Source: Riptortus pedestris (lineage: Eukaryota > Arthropoda > Insecta > Hemiptera > Alydidae). From it: a stretch of 64,000 bases of DNA. A program made the position numbers and the translations under genes. Location: contig CM032232.1 of NCBI GenBank assembly GCA_019009955.1, positions 55,335,001 to 55,399,000 of the forward strand, given 5' to 3'. The notes beneath the pieces were generated by a model, which was not told the origin of the DNA, ran no database searches, and worked only from the letters and a program-made list of their open reading frames with translations. This document shows, in pieces, positions 42,994 to 55,228 of this stretch. How positions within the stretch are numbered: position 1 is the stretch's first letter; each line of letters begins with the position of its first letter.

Positions 42994-45366
42994 GTTAATC
43001 CTGTGTCGAGGTCTTACCTTACGGACTTGGTGCAATAGTGAACTTCCCCGAAACCAAAATTCGCTTAAACCTATGTGCGTAACTTATTGAAAACGCGCCA
43101 ATGAGCTTTACCGTATTCATGGCTTAATCATCGGGCTCAAAAAGCTTCAGAGAAGTCGGCAACACGTCAGCTGACAGCCCTTTGTTTGAACAAGCCGCCA
43201 TATTCAGGGACATTGTCGTTTCTCCTTTCCAATTTCGATATATTCCACATTTGGTAAAGTGAATTCGCTTGTCACACTCCGCCTTGTTCCGACAACCTCT
43301 CCATTGGAAATCCCGAAGAACTGAAGGAGTCTCACATCCTTTTTGCATAACATAACGTCATCTCGTTGGCCTTAATAATCCGCTGGAGCTTAATTGACCC
43401 CCGTCAGACTTCGGAGAAATTTGACTTTCAATCAGACAACAAAAGTTTAAATTGTTTACAGTAACCAAAAAGTAAAATAAAACAAACTTGCTTTGCTAAC
43501 GATTGAGTCAATGACTTGTAACGATCCGCTTCAAACGTAAGCAGTTGGCTCTCCTTAATTGTTTATAAGGAACAGTTTATCTCAGAAGAGCAGGTAGTGG
43601 TTTCCTATGTTCACACTTCATATTTTATTAACTTATTAGTCATTAAATGGAGACCGGTTTTTTTTTCAGCTCTTAATTACAGTAAAATATGAAATTTATG
43701 ACTTAGACATTACGTGAACCTGCCTATTATATATATTAAAAAAAAAAGAATATACACCAAATAAGAAAGTGAATAGAAAAATTCTTGGAAAAGTTCATAG
43801 AGCTTTAATTTTTCCAAGTAGCTACCCGTTAATTTTATTTACCTGGATATTTTATAATTGCATGCAAATAGTACTCATGGGACCTGTGTTAATACTAAAT
43901 GACTCATTGTAGTTGGTTTATGAATGAGGTATAAAATCCTTATAAACCTCTTAATTCGTGGGGTTTAGACAATAAGATAATCATTTACGCTTTTCTTGCT
44001 GCTCTGTTATCCTCACAAATGTAGATTTATTTAAATTTGAGGAATAACTTTAACCATCATTAAAGGGCATTGAATATACTGAGGTGTACCCAGTCATGTC
44101 TACTGTTTATTAGCATTGCTAGGTAATATTTTGCACCTAACAGAACATGTATTTTACAACTGTGAAATGCATTAGAGCCCAATTTTGGGAAAATAAACTT
44201 TTATTCTTACATAATTTATAATAAACAAATCTATCCAATATAATGATTCTTATGAAACACGGTATTTTAAACAGCGAGTTTGTAAAATAAAAAATACTAT
44301 TATTCAGTCTCTAATGATTTCCCAGCAAAAACGAGTACTTTAGCTAATACTTTCTATAACTGAGTGTGCTATCACACTATCTGAACAAGCCTACTCGTTT
44401 AATTTTCTAGAGTAATCGACTTCACAGAGATTAGCTCAATGTAAATATATTGACTCTACTTTACTAACGTGTTGCACTCTTATTTGCTTAGGTTATCCTT
44501 ATGATCGAAGTATGAGAATCGAACACCCTCTAAAAAGCCTCCCTTCACTGAGTTTAACACTAATAACACACCTGTAAGAAGTCACTAAGCCTGAGTGTAT
44601 TATCGGGATGTACATAACCTCTAAATTTTCCAGAAATGTACCATCGAACCCACTCTAGGTATATATATATATATATATTATGTGTGTGTTTCTTAATAAA
44701 ATGTTTTATTTTAATAAATTCTTTTTATAAAATCATTGTTATTCACTTAACTGAGATATTTAAAAAAGTCGGACTTGTTTAATAGGGGTAGTAGCAACTT
44801 TACCATATGAATAAATAAAAATAAAGAATCAAATGTTAAATTGAAGTCTCATAGTAATAATTCTTCTGAAATAATCATAAAAATATTCTTACAAGTAAAT
44901 CATGTAAATGTCTCTTGCTTTAATAGCCTTAGTACACGTTATACATTACTTTTATTGTTTTTTAAATAAATTTAAATTCAAGTCTCATATATGGCATTTT
45001 ATGTGTTTCTTAGTATTCTAATAGAAAAGTTGATTAAGTGTTTTATTATTTTATGTATTTTTATAATAAGTGGTGTTCTTTTGGTCTTTTAGAGCCGAGT
45101 AAAATTTTTAAGTCAGTTACATTGTTATATGTTTGGGAGACGTTCTACAGTTATATAATGTCCAAAATATATGAATGGCAAGACTTTTAACATTTATGCG
45201 CAAACTGTAAACAAATCGTTCGAGCGACATAATTACTGTTTAATTCTTCTGAGTAATCGATAACGTACACTATAATAAACAGTAATATGTTCTAACATTC
45301 TTAAGAAAATGAAAAGAAAATTGGTGCTTACTACACTTTTTTTTAACAATTTTTGAGTGTTGTGTT
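42994..45366. other. long interval without recognised repeat
   Basis: 43090-43380 is GC-richer and carries a 74-codon minus frame (43124-43348; RDFQWRGCRNKAECDKRIHF inside) with five Cys, unassigned. The rest is AT-rich with (TA)n at 44661-44680. It is the longest stretch free of the window's repeat families. Confidence 0.35.
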
Positions 45367-45586
45367 CTAGAGCCTCAGGATAGCCATGTGAGTTAGGTGC
45401 TGGTCTTAATACCACATGGTAATCAAGAGTGACGAGTTCAATTCCCATTTGGGCAAAAGGAATTTATTTTGTGATCTTGTCAACTCATTAAATCAAATCC
45501 TTGGGTAGAAAAGGGTGGTAACCTGTAGATAGACCGCCCCTATTAGCCGTAGTACAATGTGTACGTTAATAATAACAGTAATTGTG
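45367..45586 (+). mobile_element. tRNA-derived SINE
   Basis: Head 'gccatgtgagttaggtgctg', B-box region 'gacgagttcaattcccattt', body 'agaaaagggtggtaacctgt', and a decayed (TAA)n tail. Confidence 0.8.
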
Positions 45587-45930
45587 TACTCCATTGTATA
45601 GATTACTGCAATCCTTTTGGTCTTTATGAAGTAAAACAATATTTTTTTCATAGATGTAAATAAATTAAAAATTGATCATTGGCTGTTTGTGATAGTACGA
45701 AAAAACTGTTTGTATGAAGGGACCGTATGCAGTGCGAATTTCCGTGAGTCAAATCTGTCTAGATCCTGACCTTTCCGCCAGCAGGTCATCTTGACCAGTT
45801 TCGTTAGTTATATAATTCTCCCGTTCTTGACTGGCCTTCTAGCTGTTGGGTTCGTGTCAAGTGATAGTTAGCTTCTCTGCTCAACATGAGTTGTGCTCAC
45901 AAGGTCATTAGAGCTTTGGAAATACTTTTT

Positions 45931-46086
45931 TATTTATTAACTTTCACATTCTGCTACAAGGGAAGGGTTATATATTGGTGCTAGCGAGGATTGTCTACAG
46001 GTTACCACCCATTTCTAGCCAGAATGGGACTAAGGATTTTATTTAATGTGTTTTTCACTAAACATACTCCTATTTCCAAGATTAAT
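45931..46086 (-). mobile_element. SINE body and tail
   Basis: 'ttatttattaactttcacat', 'tctacaggttaccacccatt', 'tctagccagaatgggactaa'. Head missing; an insertion is present after 45975. Confidence 0.7.
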
Positions 46087-46539
46087 TTTGCATTAGCATG
46101 AGGAGGTATAATGGTATGAGTGCACAGCCTTCGATATTTGTTTTTGCGCCCTATTGATTGTTATTGGATGAATGAATCACATCACACAGAATCAACTTAA
46201 TCCTACATTTTAATTATTTCCCCACGAATAATTGTAAAATAAAATCTGGTTTAAGAAATTACTAGATTTATATGGACTTGGCCACTTTTGGAACAAAACT
46301 GGTTAAATTTCATTAATGTAAGTCGTCCCAGGTGCAACGCAAGCTATGAAGGTTATTTGGCTTGCTGGTATGATTCAAAAAGTCACGTCTTCAATCAGTC
46401 GACTAGGAAATTTCCACTTATGGAATCGCAGTTGAAATAAATTGTACAGCATTTTCATTGAAACAGCTGTAGTGAATCACTTTACCAAAACAATATTGGC
46501 TGTACATCATGTTTTATCCAACTCTAATTAATAATATAG

Positions 46540-46702
46540 AGTGGCGAGTTCGATTCCTGCCAGGGCAATAGGAATTTATTTAGTGACCAACTAATTAAAT
46601 AACATCCTTCGTGCCACCCTACCTACAAAAGGCTGGTCACCTGTAGATAACCCGTCCCAATTAGCCGTAGTTGTAAAAATTGGAGATTAATAATTTTTTT
46701 TT
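46540..46702 (+). mobile_element. SINE lacking A-box part
   Basis: Starts at the B-box side ('gagtggcgagttcgattcct') and runs through the body to 'gattaataatttt'. Confidence 0.75.
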
Positions 46703-46873
46703 AAATTAAAAATAGTAATGACTTCTCATTTCACGCTTCTCTGAATTCACACTCCTGATACTATTTAAGCGATTAAGGAACTTAATATTTAATCTTACCT
46801 GAATTGTTTTTATAACGATAGTGGTGAGAAACTCAGGAAAACGAGAGCATACACCACTTTATGATACCACGGT

Positions 46874-47035
46874 TCACCGGGACGGGTTATTTACGGGTTA
46901 CCATCATTTCTTTAGCCAGGTGGTTCTAAGGATTTCGTTCAGAGAGTTCGTAACTACATTGATTTTATTCGCCTGTTTGCCGCAGAATTGGAACCCACTG
47001 CTCTAAGGTTAAGGCCAAAGCCTAAACCATAACGC
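46874..47035 (-). mobile_element. SINE, diverged
   Basis: 'cgggacgggttatttacggg', 'agccaggtggttctaagg', 'gccaaagcctaaaccataa'. Tail missing. Confidence 0.6.
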
Positions 47036-47271
47036 CTATTGCCTTTTTATTGATTTTCTGTTAATTTCCAGTAATGCTTAAATTTGTCAGATAAGGTTAT
47101 AATAATGGTGGGAATGCCCGTTACTTGACAGGGGATCATAAAATGAAATAAAGATTAGTTATTAATGATGATGATATTGCTACAAACCATGGGATTGTGT
47201 TTTACAGAAACACCTATTTATTGCAAGGTGTTGAACCTCAATTGGTCCTAGCCTTATTTAATATACCAATT

Positions 47272-47500
47272 AATAAGATTTCCCTTTCAGAAAGTAGGCT
47301 ATTGAGGTTGTACTTAAGGTGCCATTCTCTAAAAACGTTCTTCAAATATTCATCGAGCCTACACATTTTGACGGGCGAAACCCAAAAATTGTTAATATCT
47401 TGGTTATTATGAATCTGATCGAAAGGTTCTATAGAACCTACCAACCTTATAGAAAATTTCATTTACTATAGAGGTTGCTCTATTTTTTCTGTAACATTAT
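47272..47500 (-). mobile_element. Helentron-like element, 3' end and module
   Basis: Decayed 3' hairpin (agatttccctttcagaaagt), 'caaatattcatcgagcctac', then directly a module ('tatcttggttattatgaatc'). The TA core is lost. Confidence 0.55.
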
Positions 47501-47516
47501 TTGATGTTTTTACAAT

Positions 47517-47640
47517 GTACCAGGTTTCCCTCAAGGAACATAAGCTACTGAGGTTGAACTCGTTTTGAGACTAATTTCTTAAAAATATGCATTAAACTTC
47601 CGTCGATCCTACATAAAAGATGGCCAAAAGAAGGTCTAGG
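47517..47640 (-). mobile_element. Helentron-like element, 3' end
   Basis: 'aggtttccctcaaggaacat', 'agctactgaggttgaactcg', 'cgtcgatcctacataaaaga'. Confidence 0.6.
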
Positions 47641-47737
47641 AAATAGGTCTTAACAAGTGGATGTAGATAGATAGATCGATTTTATTGGTTAATGTATACA
47701 CATTGTAGCCCGAGTCTGGCTCATTAGTGTTAGCAAT

Positions 47738-48045
47738 CTTAATAATAATATTATCATTATTACTTATTAACATCCAGGGGCTCAGGTTAGCCGTGTGAGT
47801 TAAAGCGTTGACCTTAACTTCACGTGGTAAACCTACAGTGGAGAGTTCGATTCTCACCTGGGGAAAGGAAATTATTTAGTGACGAAATTCATTAAATAAC
47901 ATTCTAAGTCCCACTCTGGCTAGAAAAGGGTGGTAACCTGTAGATAACCCGCCCCAATTAGCCTTCGTTGCAAAAAGTGGACGTTAATAAATAATAATAA
48001 TATTAACATCTTTTTTGGTTACCACCCTTTTCTAGCCAGGTATAC
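47738..48045. mobile_element. SINE inserted into an inverted SINE
   Basis: A full plus-strand SINE (47777-48005; head ggggctcaggttagccg, B-box 'gagagttcgattctcacc', (TAA)n tail) lies between two pieces of a minus-strand copy: its (TAA)n tail and 'ttattaacatcca' (47738-47776), and 'ggttaccacccttttctagc' (48014-48040). Confidence 0.8.
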
Positions 48046-49009
48046 TAATGCACTATATACACAGAAAATATATAAGAACAAATGATATAATGTTAACCTA
48101 CTATTTACATAAAAATAATACATTTTTATTTTTTTTAATTAAATCTTTTCAAGTAGCACTTAAATGTCTAAAATTCTTTATAAACTTAATCTGATGAATA
48201 CTATTTATAAATCATACATATTTTATTTACATTTATTTATTTGCTGTTTTGTGTAAATTGACATTATTGGACGTTTCGATATTAAAGTGATTAATTTTAT
48301 GTATTATGTCGTTGCCTAGTTGCGTACTGCTGAAAAAAATAAGTATGTTCAGTTTATGAATGTCCTCAATGTAAAGCATATTTTCCAGGGATATTAAGTC
48401 ATTACTTGCGGCTATAAACTTCTTCAAGTATTGCTCTCTATGTTATTGTGAACATTGCAATAATAAATGTTTAAATCCGTTTTAATTCTTATTATATTAT
48501 TTTCATCTTTGTGTTGTGATACAGCTTCAAGTACTCATTATTTGAGATTCACAGTTGGCAAACTAACCTTACTTTCTTCATATTCATTTTGAATTTCAGA
48601 TAATCTTCGGGTTGGGGCTGGTATAACGACAGACACAACAAGTGAATGTATTCCTACCAATATTTTTAAGACTAAGAAAAAAAAAAAAAAACTTATTTAA
48701 GGCTAAGCGTAGTATCCATTAATGACATTTGAAATGTCTTAACATAAATTACACACTAACAACAGTCTTAAGTATTTTTCCAAGATTAAAAACATTAAAA
48801 CTGAAGTCAATCATATGAAACTAATGCATTATAATTTTATTAATTAAAATCAGATAAAACATAAATAAACATATACGTATTTTGACATGAAAGGCATTTA
48901 TATGGTATAAATAATTTTTCTCTAATTTAGAAATGATCCACTACTGACGACTCAGAACACTGCATTTCCAGTTGCACGTACAGGCAGATACCATCTCTCC
49001 AGCTAAATG
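48046..49009. other. AT-rich interval without recognised feature
   Basis: Poly-A near 48677-48692. No frame or shared repeat. Confidence 0.4.
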
Positions 49010-49115
49010 TAAACCAAACTTGGAGGTTAAGGGGTGTAAAATTCGAAATATCTCCCTTAATATTCGTTCGGATTGAAAAATTATATAGCAGTAATCTTAT
49101 TGCGAATGTAATGTT
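49010..49115 (-). mobile_element. Helentron-like element, module (split copy)
   Basis: 'aaattcgaaatatctccctt', 'gcagtaatcttattgcgaat'. It appears to continue at 49900-50163 after an insertion of about 780 bp that includes a SINE. Confidence 0.55.
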
Positions 49116-49391
49116 TTTTTTTTCTCCTCATAGCATCACTATTAGGAGTTATTTATTTGAATACATGTACCATTGCCACATGGCATATTACATGTATGAT
49201 TATGTTTAAATACATTATTATTTTACTATGTATAAACGTTAATCAAGTATAAAAAAAAATATAATAATAAAATACAAAATTAAAATAAGTAAGATAATTA
49301 CAAATAAAATTAATAAATGAACTGGAAAAAAAATCAATTAAAGCTAAAATCAATCGATGTTTAATTTGTGAGTCTATGCAATTTAGTCTAT

Positions 49392-49620
49392 GGGGCTCAG
49401 GTCAGCCATGCGAGTTAAAGCGTTGACCTTTATCTCACATGGTAATCCTAGAGTGGCGAGTTCGATTCTCGCCTGGGCAAAGGAAATTATTTAGTGACGA
49501 AATTCATTAAATAACATCCAAAAATCCCACCCTGGCTAGAAAAGGGTGGTAACCTGTAGATAACCCGTCCCGATTAGCCTAAGTTGCAAAAAGTGGACGT
49601 TAATAAATAAATAATAATAT
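49392..49620 (+). mobile_element. tRNA-derived SINE, best-preserved copy
   Basis: Head ggggctcaggtcagccatgc; 'gagttaaagcgttgacc' at the A-box/D-arm position; B-box GAGTTCGATTCTCGCCTGGG; body 'ccctggctagaaaagggtgg', 'gataacccgtcccgattagc', 'ttgcaaaaagtggacgttaa'; (TAA)n tail. A Pol III promoter-bearing, non-coding element that would depend on LINE machinery. Confidence 0.9.
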
Positions 49621-49899
49621 GCAATTTAAATATATTGAAATATAACTCTCATTCCCCACAATGAACTATTCATTCTAATGTATTTTTGCTACACCCATAT
49701 CCATACTTTTGATAAACTTTACAAGTTCATTATTATATTTGTTAATTATAATATGAGGTAGTTCTGGCTAATTACCTTTAAAAATTATGTTCATTATTAA
49801 ATTTGATCTGTTTTGATTAAATTTTGAACAGTCATAAAGTATATGAAAAAACGTTTGTTGTCCGTAAGTCGCAAGTATATTTTTCATTGTCATTGTTCT
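49621..49899. other. AT-rich interval
   Basis: No recognised feature. It lies within the insertion that splits the surrounding Helentron. Confidence 0.35.
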
Positions 49900-50163
49900 A
49901 TACATGTTGTCATGTACATTTTTTCACTATCTTGATTATTAACCCAGATATTTGGATTTAATAGTTTTTTGCCTTCAGGGCACCCTCACTCCGACTTATG
50001 TCTTATTAAAAATAGTCTGTTATATTTTATTAATAACTATATTTGAAGTCTAAATACCATTTTTTATTCTCATTGAACTTTTACTTTTTAAGATAAATGC
50101 AAATACGTGGCACAGGTGGAAAATCTGCTTAGTTACCGCATCCCCTGCGTGACGGACTTTTCT
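49900..50163 (-). mobile_element. Helentron-like element, 5' part
   Basis: 'gattattaacccagatattt', the linker 'gccttcagggcaccctcact', and the 5' end 'ggaaaatctgcttagttacc', 'cccctgcgtgacggactttt'. Confidence 0.75.
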
Positions 50164-50544
50164 TATTTCCACACGAACTCCTTCAGACGTCCTGCGATTT
50201 TTAATTCCTCTGAAAATCAGCTGACGGGGAAAGCAGCAGCTGATCTGCGTATGTGAGGGTGGGCTGGCGGCCTTGCCAGCACTGACCTAGTTGCCATCCC
50301 GTGCCCGCTCGCCAGCCCCTTTGCATGCCCACAGAGATATGTCAAATCAAACTCTTTAATACCTCCAGAGAGTGAGAGTCAAAGCTTCGAACCGACGTCA
50401 ATTATATTATATATCGCCGCTCCTTCTGACATATGTAAATTAAACGGAGGAATTGAATATTAATGATGTAAATATTTTTCTTTCGCTGCCCACTAAGCTC
50501 GGCTCTCACTTTAATTTCTTCATTAATTCTTAATCTGATTTTTT
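50164..50544. other. GC-rich interval, no gene recognised
   Basis: 50200-50345 is distinctly GC-rich and lies just outside the Helentron 5' end. No frame above 60 codons. Confidence 0.35.
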
Positions 50545-50660
50545 TCGGCACAAGTTGAGTTAAGGCGTTTGTCTTAATCTCACTCGATACACCAAGAGCC
50601 GTAGGTTCGAATCCGTCCTGGGCAATAGGAATTCATTTAGTGACAAAATCATTAAACAAG
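50545..50660 (+). mobile_element. SINE head with perfect B box
   Basis: 'gttgagttaaggcgtttgtc', 'TTAatctcact', then GGTTCGAATCC, an exact Pol III B box, and the start of the body. Truncated where a Helentron 5' end begins. Confidence 0.7.
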
Positions 50661-50662
50661 AA

Positions 50663-51500
50663 ATTCGTCACGCAGGGGCTTATATATAGTTTTACAATAT
50701 ATAAATATGCATGCTGGTAACACTTAACACCGCCTTGACTATTAAATGAATACATGCTAACGAAAAGCGTCTGAATTGTATACAAACATGTGAGCCTACC
50801 TCTCACACCTGAATAGATAGAAAGAAATATTCTTCAACTGAAAGAAAAAAAAATTGATATATACCTGAATATAACATTAAATTTATTGAAAACTATTTCC
50901 TGCATCTAATACTGTAATTTGTAATGCGTCAGAATAATTTTTACATCAATCACTCAAATTTTAGTAGTAAAAGAACTTAAGCGGAGTATTAAAAGAACAT
51001 ATTTGTATTTCGTATAATTAAGATCTCTTATAAACAATATTTGGTATTTAAGCTTCACATAAAGATGTTTATTATATAAAAGAGTATTGTTTAGGTGACA
51101 TGAGTAGAAGTGGGGGATTGCTGAAGGCTGAAAACTGAAAAATGGAAATATCTCAGATAATGTTCAAGATAGAGAATAAATGTATATGACAACATTTATA
51201 GTGAATTTAACTCGCAATACGATATTTTAGAAATTTCAAAATCCCCCTGCTCTAAACACCCCTCTCCCAATAGTTCGATTTCAGCCATTAACGAGCTTAA
51301 TGTTCAGTTTAAAGTAAAACGTTTATATTTCAAGTTCTGTAACGCTCAAACCAAAATTATGACCACTAGATCGTTAAAAAGACACATACATGACTGTTAA
51401 CGTATTATATATATGCATATCGCTCTTGGGTAGGATCGAGGAACATTGAAAATATTTTTCAATAGCTTCAACTTCAATAGATGATTTCCGTTTAGGGAAA
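50663..51500 (+). mobile_element. Helentron-like element, long, decayed ends
   Basis: 5' end 'attcgtcacgcaggggct' with AGCAGATTTCCC lost, long spacer, linker ('gacatgagtagaagtggggg', 'gctgaaggctgaaaactg'), one module, 3' block, and a degenerate 3' hairpin ('agggaaatttgttaac'). Confidence 0.75.
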
Positions 51501-51536
51501 TTTGTTAACAAGAGAGGGAGGGGGAAGGCTCATATA

Positions 51537-51539
51537 TAA

Positions 51540-51594
<55 letters not shown>
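51537..51594. repeat. (TA)n-rich microsatellite
   Basis: Interrupted TATAAA units then pure TA, directly before the Helitron start. Confidence 0.9.
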
Positions 51595-51601
<7 letters not shown>

Positions 51602-52578
51602 GTAACCTCTGTCTGTAAATTGGTTCTTTTCTCGAAAATTTCACGATAACTTTTCGTTTCACATGTCATAGACACCATAACTACATTTTGTTTCTTTCGT
51701 GTCTGTTTGTTTGTTTGTTTATTTGTTTGTTTGTTTGTTACCTTTTCACGCATAAACGGCTGAACCGAATTTTATGAAACTTGGTATGTATATTACTACT
51801 AGCCCAACTTAGACTTTAGGCTATATTAATATTCTCTAAGACGAACAGGAGTGGGGGTTATAAGGAGGCCTGAAATTAAAAATAGCTATATTTCGTTTCC
51901 TATTGCTTTTTCAGCAAATATGCACATAACAAAAGTTGTTTATTTTGTAATTTAGAGTAACTTTTGTTATATGCACTTTTGCCGTATACGGAAGTATAAA
52001 TGAGTTATACGCTAAAAACTATAGCGGGAGTCCACAATTTTATTTGGCACAAAAGACTCAACCGAACTAAATAAAACACTCAGTATGTATATTAGCACTA
52101 ACGCCTTTCTTATAATAAGCCATACTAACATTTCTAGGGACGGGCAGGAGGGGGGGGGTTATAAGGGAGGCCTGAAATTAATAATAATGATTTCCTATTG
52201 GGATTTCGGCAAATATGCACATAACAAAAGTTGTTTATTTTGTTATTTAGACAAATTTGCTCAACACTTCTTTTCAATATGAACTACCAGGTACCTCACC
52301 TGAAAAAATTAATTCAAATGTATGTCAATATTTTCTCCTTAATAATTCAAATCTATGCATAATGCACAGGAGACGGGGAATATGACAATATGCAGGACAG
52401 TGAAGTCTTACATAAAAAAAATAATTTTATTATTAACAAATGCCAACAACGGGTATTAACCCTAAACACTGGAACGGGCAAATGTCAAAATATTGTGCAA
52501 AGTAAAGCCTTGCCAAAAATATACCATCACCATTCAGCCTCAAATGAATTCCCGAGCGAAGCCAGGTATCTGAGCTAG
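51595..52578 (+). mobile_element. Helitron, non-autonomous
   Basis: 'aaaattgtaacctctgtctg' at the left, (GTTT)n at 51706-51740, two units of the roughly 300-bp internal repeat (start near 51845 and 52142), and 'attcagcctcaaatgaattc'. Ends with a hairpin region 'cccgagcgaagccagg' and CTAG (52575-52578) followed by T. It lies between TA tracts. No Rep/helicase frame. Confidence 0.85.
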
Positions 52579-52589
52579 TATATAAATAT

Positions 52590-52591
52590 AA

Positions 52592-52657
<66 letters not shown>

Positions 52658-52672
52658 TTGTGTGTGTGTGTA
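52590..52672. repeat. (TA)n(TG)n microsatellite
   Basis: TA units then GT units with one interruption. Confidence 0.95.
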
Positions 52673-53395
52673 CCACTACATACTTTAGCTTCATATATCT
52701 AGTCTTCCTGTGAATGTGTCGAGCGTGGAGACTTCATTGAAAACCTGAATGCATTTATCAAGGGCATGCAGATAAGCAATTGTCATTGTTCCACTAATAT
52801 TATGAATGAATCTATATCTGTCAAACAGTTAATTGTAACGGAACAGTGAATGACGTGTCTCGTGACGTCACGGTCGGATGTCCAAATAGCGCTCGTGTTT
52901 GGCTTGACTCAAGCTGGGCAAATATACCGCAGGGGGAAAAAAAAAACCTGCAATAAACCGCTCGGCTCTAGGACGGCCCGTGACTAAACCCACCACGGAA
53001 TATTACCAGATGAGCTTCCATTCTGGTCTAGTTACTAATAATCATATGGTCTTTCCATCTTCATTGGTCATGAGTCATTAAGTGACATGTTTCGCCGAAC
53101 GGTTGATATAGTTTGATTACGTGTTTCAGTGTGCTCAAAGTAAGAATCTTCCGTTGTGTGATGTGACTGTCCATTCCATATTTGTGGCTTATCCAAAGTC
53201 TTTGGTCAAACAGCTACTCACGATGCTGAGCAGATGCAGGGTCAGACAAACGCCAGCCAACGAAAAACGTTACAGAAAGAGATCGTATATAAAAGTTTGG
53301 ATGGAACTCCTTGGACTTTAAGATAGACATCCGCTTTCTTTCTTCGACGTTCCAATGAAGAGTGGAAAGATTTCAGACATAAAAAACTACGATAA
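52673..53395. other. interval without recognised feature
   Basis: 52830-53330 has more balanced composition and frames up to 66 codons (53121-53321) without recognised domains. It may include further LINE sequence upstream of the next feature. Confidence 0.3.
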
Positions 53396-53704
53396 ATAAA
53401 AAGCACTTTTCATGAAAATCAGAATACAAAAAGAAAAGAAATATTACTTGATCTTTTCAGATTAGGCCATTCCCAAATAACTCACGTTCACCTCATAACG
53501 AGGACTAATTCACTATTATGTACACTGTGTAATAAACCATTAACAACTTCAAACTTACAATTACTTACAAAAGACAGACTTATAACTGACAAAAAATTGC
53601 ATACTAGCCTTTCAGAACTACTACACGACGGAGGTATGGACTACTACCGTTCTTCTTTATTACATATTAATGAAACATTTCCAGCAGTCACAAATTTTCA
53701 ATAA
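53396..53704 (+). pseudogene. LINE ORF2 C-terminus (zinc-knuckle region)
   Basis: A 102-codon open stretch without its own start. KRKEILLDLFRLGHSQITHV then HLITRTNSLLCTLCNKPLTT matches the conserved 'R..R.GHT.LTH..L..R...P.C..C..PLT' block that follows RNase H in Jockey/CR1-type LINE ORF2. The usual final 'HIL..C' is replaced by SNLQLL, so the last zinc ligands are lost. A stop at 53393-53395 lies just upstream and the stop at 53702-53704 ends it. The reverse transcriptase and RNase H are absent, as in a 5'-truncated or eroded copy. Distinct from the 9756 and 60664 remnants in sequence. Confidence 0.75.
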
Positions 53705-53954
53705 AATTTAATTTGCAACATTAAAAGAACAGGATACTATACCATCCACTGGAGAAAACATAACTCATTATTATTTCTACGACTGTAGATATTTAACGTA
53801 TGTTTTACAATAATGTGGCTTTACGAATTATTTTATATATTCTTCATATTTTATGGCGAGGGTACGGAATAATTTTTTTTTCCTGTGCAAACTTTACTGA
53901 AACTGCCCTACATATTTTCTGGCTTACTTGTCACCTCTTCAGGGCCCCTTATAA

Positions 53955-53957
<3 letters not shown>

Positions 53958-54004
<47 letters not shown>
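53958..54004. repeat. (TA)n microsatellite
   Basis: Nearly pure TA, one CA interruption at the left. Confidence 0.95.
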
Positions 54005-54011
<7 letters not shown>

Positions 54012-54221
54012 TAATAATTTAGTTAATATTTAATTTATTTTTTATATTTGAAAAAGTTGGTTTTTATTTGTGACCCTTGCCATAAAATATGAAGAATATA
54101 TAATAAAATATTGGGTCCAGAATAAGAAGAATTATTTTATTTTTTAATGTCCAGCATAATTGAGAATAGCTAAAATTTCAACACACTTAAATAAATTATT
54201 GTTATTATTTTTTTACATGAA

Positions 54222-54325
54222 CGTTTTGCTAATATGGATAAGGGGGAATCGAACTCGCCACTCTAGGTTTACCATTTGAGATTAAGGCCAACGCTTTTAC
54301 TCACACGTCTAACCTGAGCCATACA
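54222..54325 (-). mobile_element. SINE head
   Basis: 'gaatcgaactcgccactcta', 'aggccaacgcttttactcac', 'ctaacctgagcc'. Body and tail missing. Confidence 0.75.
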
Positions 54326-54439
54326 CTAAATAAATAAACAAACGCTTCCAACTCCTTTTCGAAATTGTCACTTACAACATGTGAGACTAGATGGTAGATT
54401 AAAGTTGTGTGGATACTCATACTGGCTAATGCTTACTAT

Positions 54440-54780
54440 TAAAAAGTCCGTCCCACTTTTGGCGGGAAATTCAGTCATCCGTTGTAGGCCCACGATTAAT
54501 AAAAATGCAAATATATTGGTTAGTATTCAAGATAGAGAATAAATGTATAGCACAATATTTATAGTAAATTTTATTTACAATAAGATTGGTTCTATACAAT
54601 TGTTTGATCCGACGTATGGTAACGGAGATATTTCAAATTTTCGAAAATCCCCCTCTAAACCACCCCCTCCCACTGGTCCGATTTCACCTATTAATGAACT
54701 TCATATGTTTTTGTGCATAAAACGTTTTATCGAGTTTGGTAACGATCAAAGAAAAATTGCGGCCGATAGAGCGTTAACAG

Positions 54781-54832
<52 letters not shown>

Positions 54833-54957
54833 AAACGGACCTCATTTTCGTCATCTCCTGGGTAGGATCGATGGACATTTGAAGAAATTTTTCGAATTCG
54901 CGTCATGAGTACGACCTCAATAGCTAATTTCCCTTGAGGGAAATCTGCTAAAAATCT
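54440..54957 (+). mobile_element. Helentron-like element, 5' internal deletion
   Basis: The first 10 bases of the 5' end (AAAAAGTCCGTC) jump straight to the spacer ('acttttggcgggaaat'), deleting the hairpin and AGCAGATTTCCC. One module, (TA)n at 54785-54827, 3' block, and hairpin ending GGGAAATCTGCTAA follow. Confidence 0.85.
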
Positions 54958-55029
54958 AAAGTAGACTACAGGCTACGGAGAGATGTCTTTATACCAAATC
55001 TGTTATCCTATTGCCCTCTAGTTTGATCA

Positions 55030-55228
55030 AGTTAATTATTATTATTATTATTATTTATTAACGTAAACGTTTTGCACCTGAGGCTAATTGGGACGGGTTA
55101 TCTACAGGTCATCACCCTTTTCTAGCCAGGGTGGGACTAAGGACGTTATTTAATGAATTTTGTCACTAAATAATTTCCATGTTAATTATGGCCAACGTCA
55201 CAACTCACATGACTAACCTGAGCCTTAT
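55030..55228 (-). mobile_element. SINE with internal deletion
   Basis: (TAA)n tail (55035-55060), body intact, B-box region largely deleted, head remnant 'ctcacatgactaacctgagc'. Confidence 0.75.

Noticed and set aside
49392..49480. tRNA gene
   Set aside because: A and B box-like sequences are present, but the same head recurs about 17 times with a common body and (TAA)n tail, and the acceptor stem is not closed. It is a SINE.
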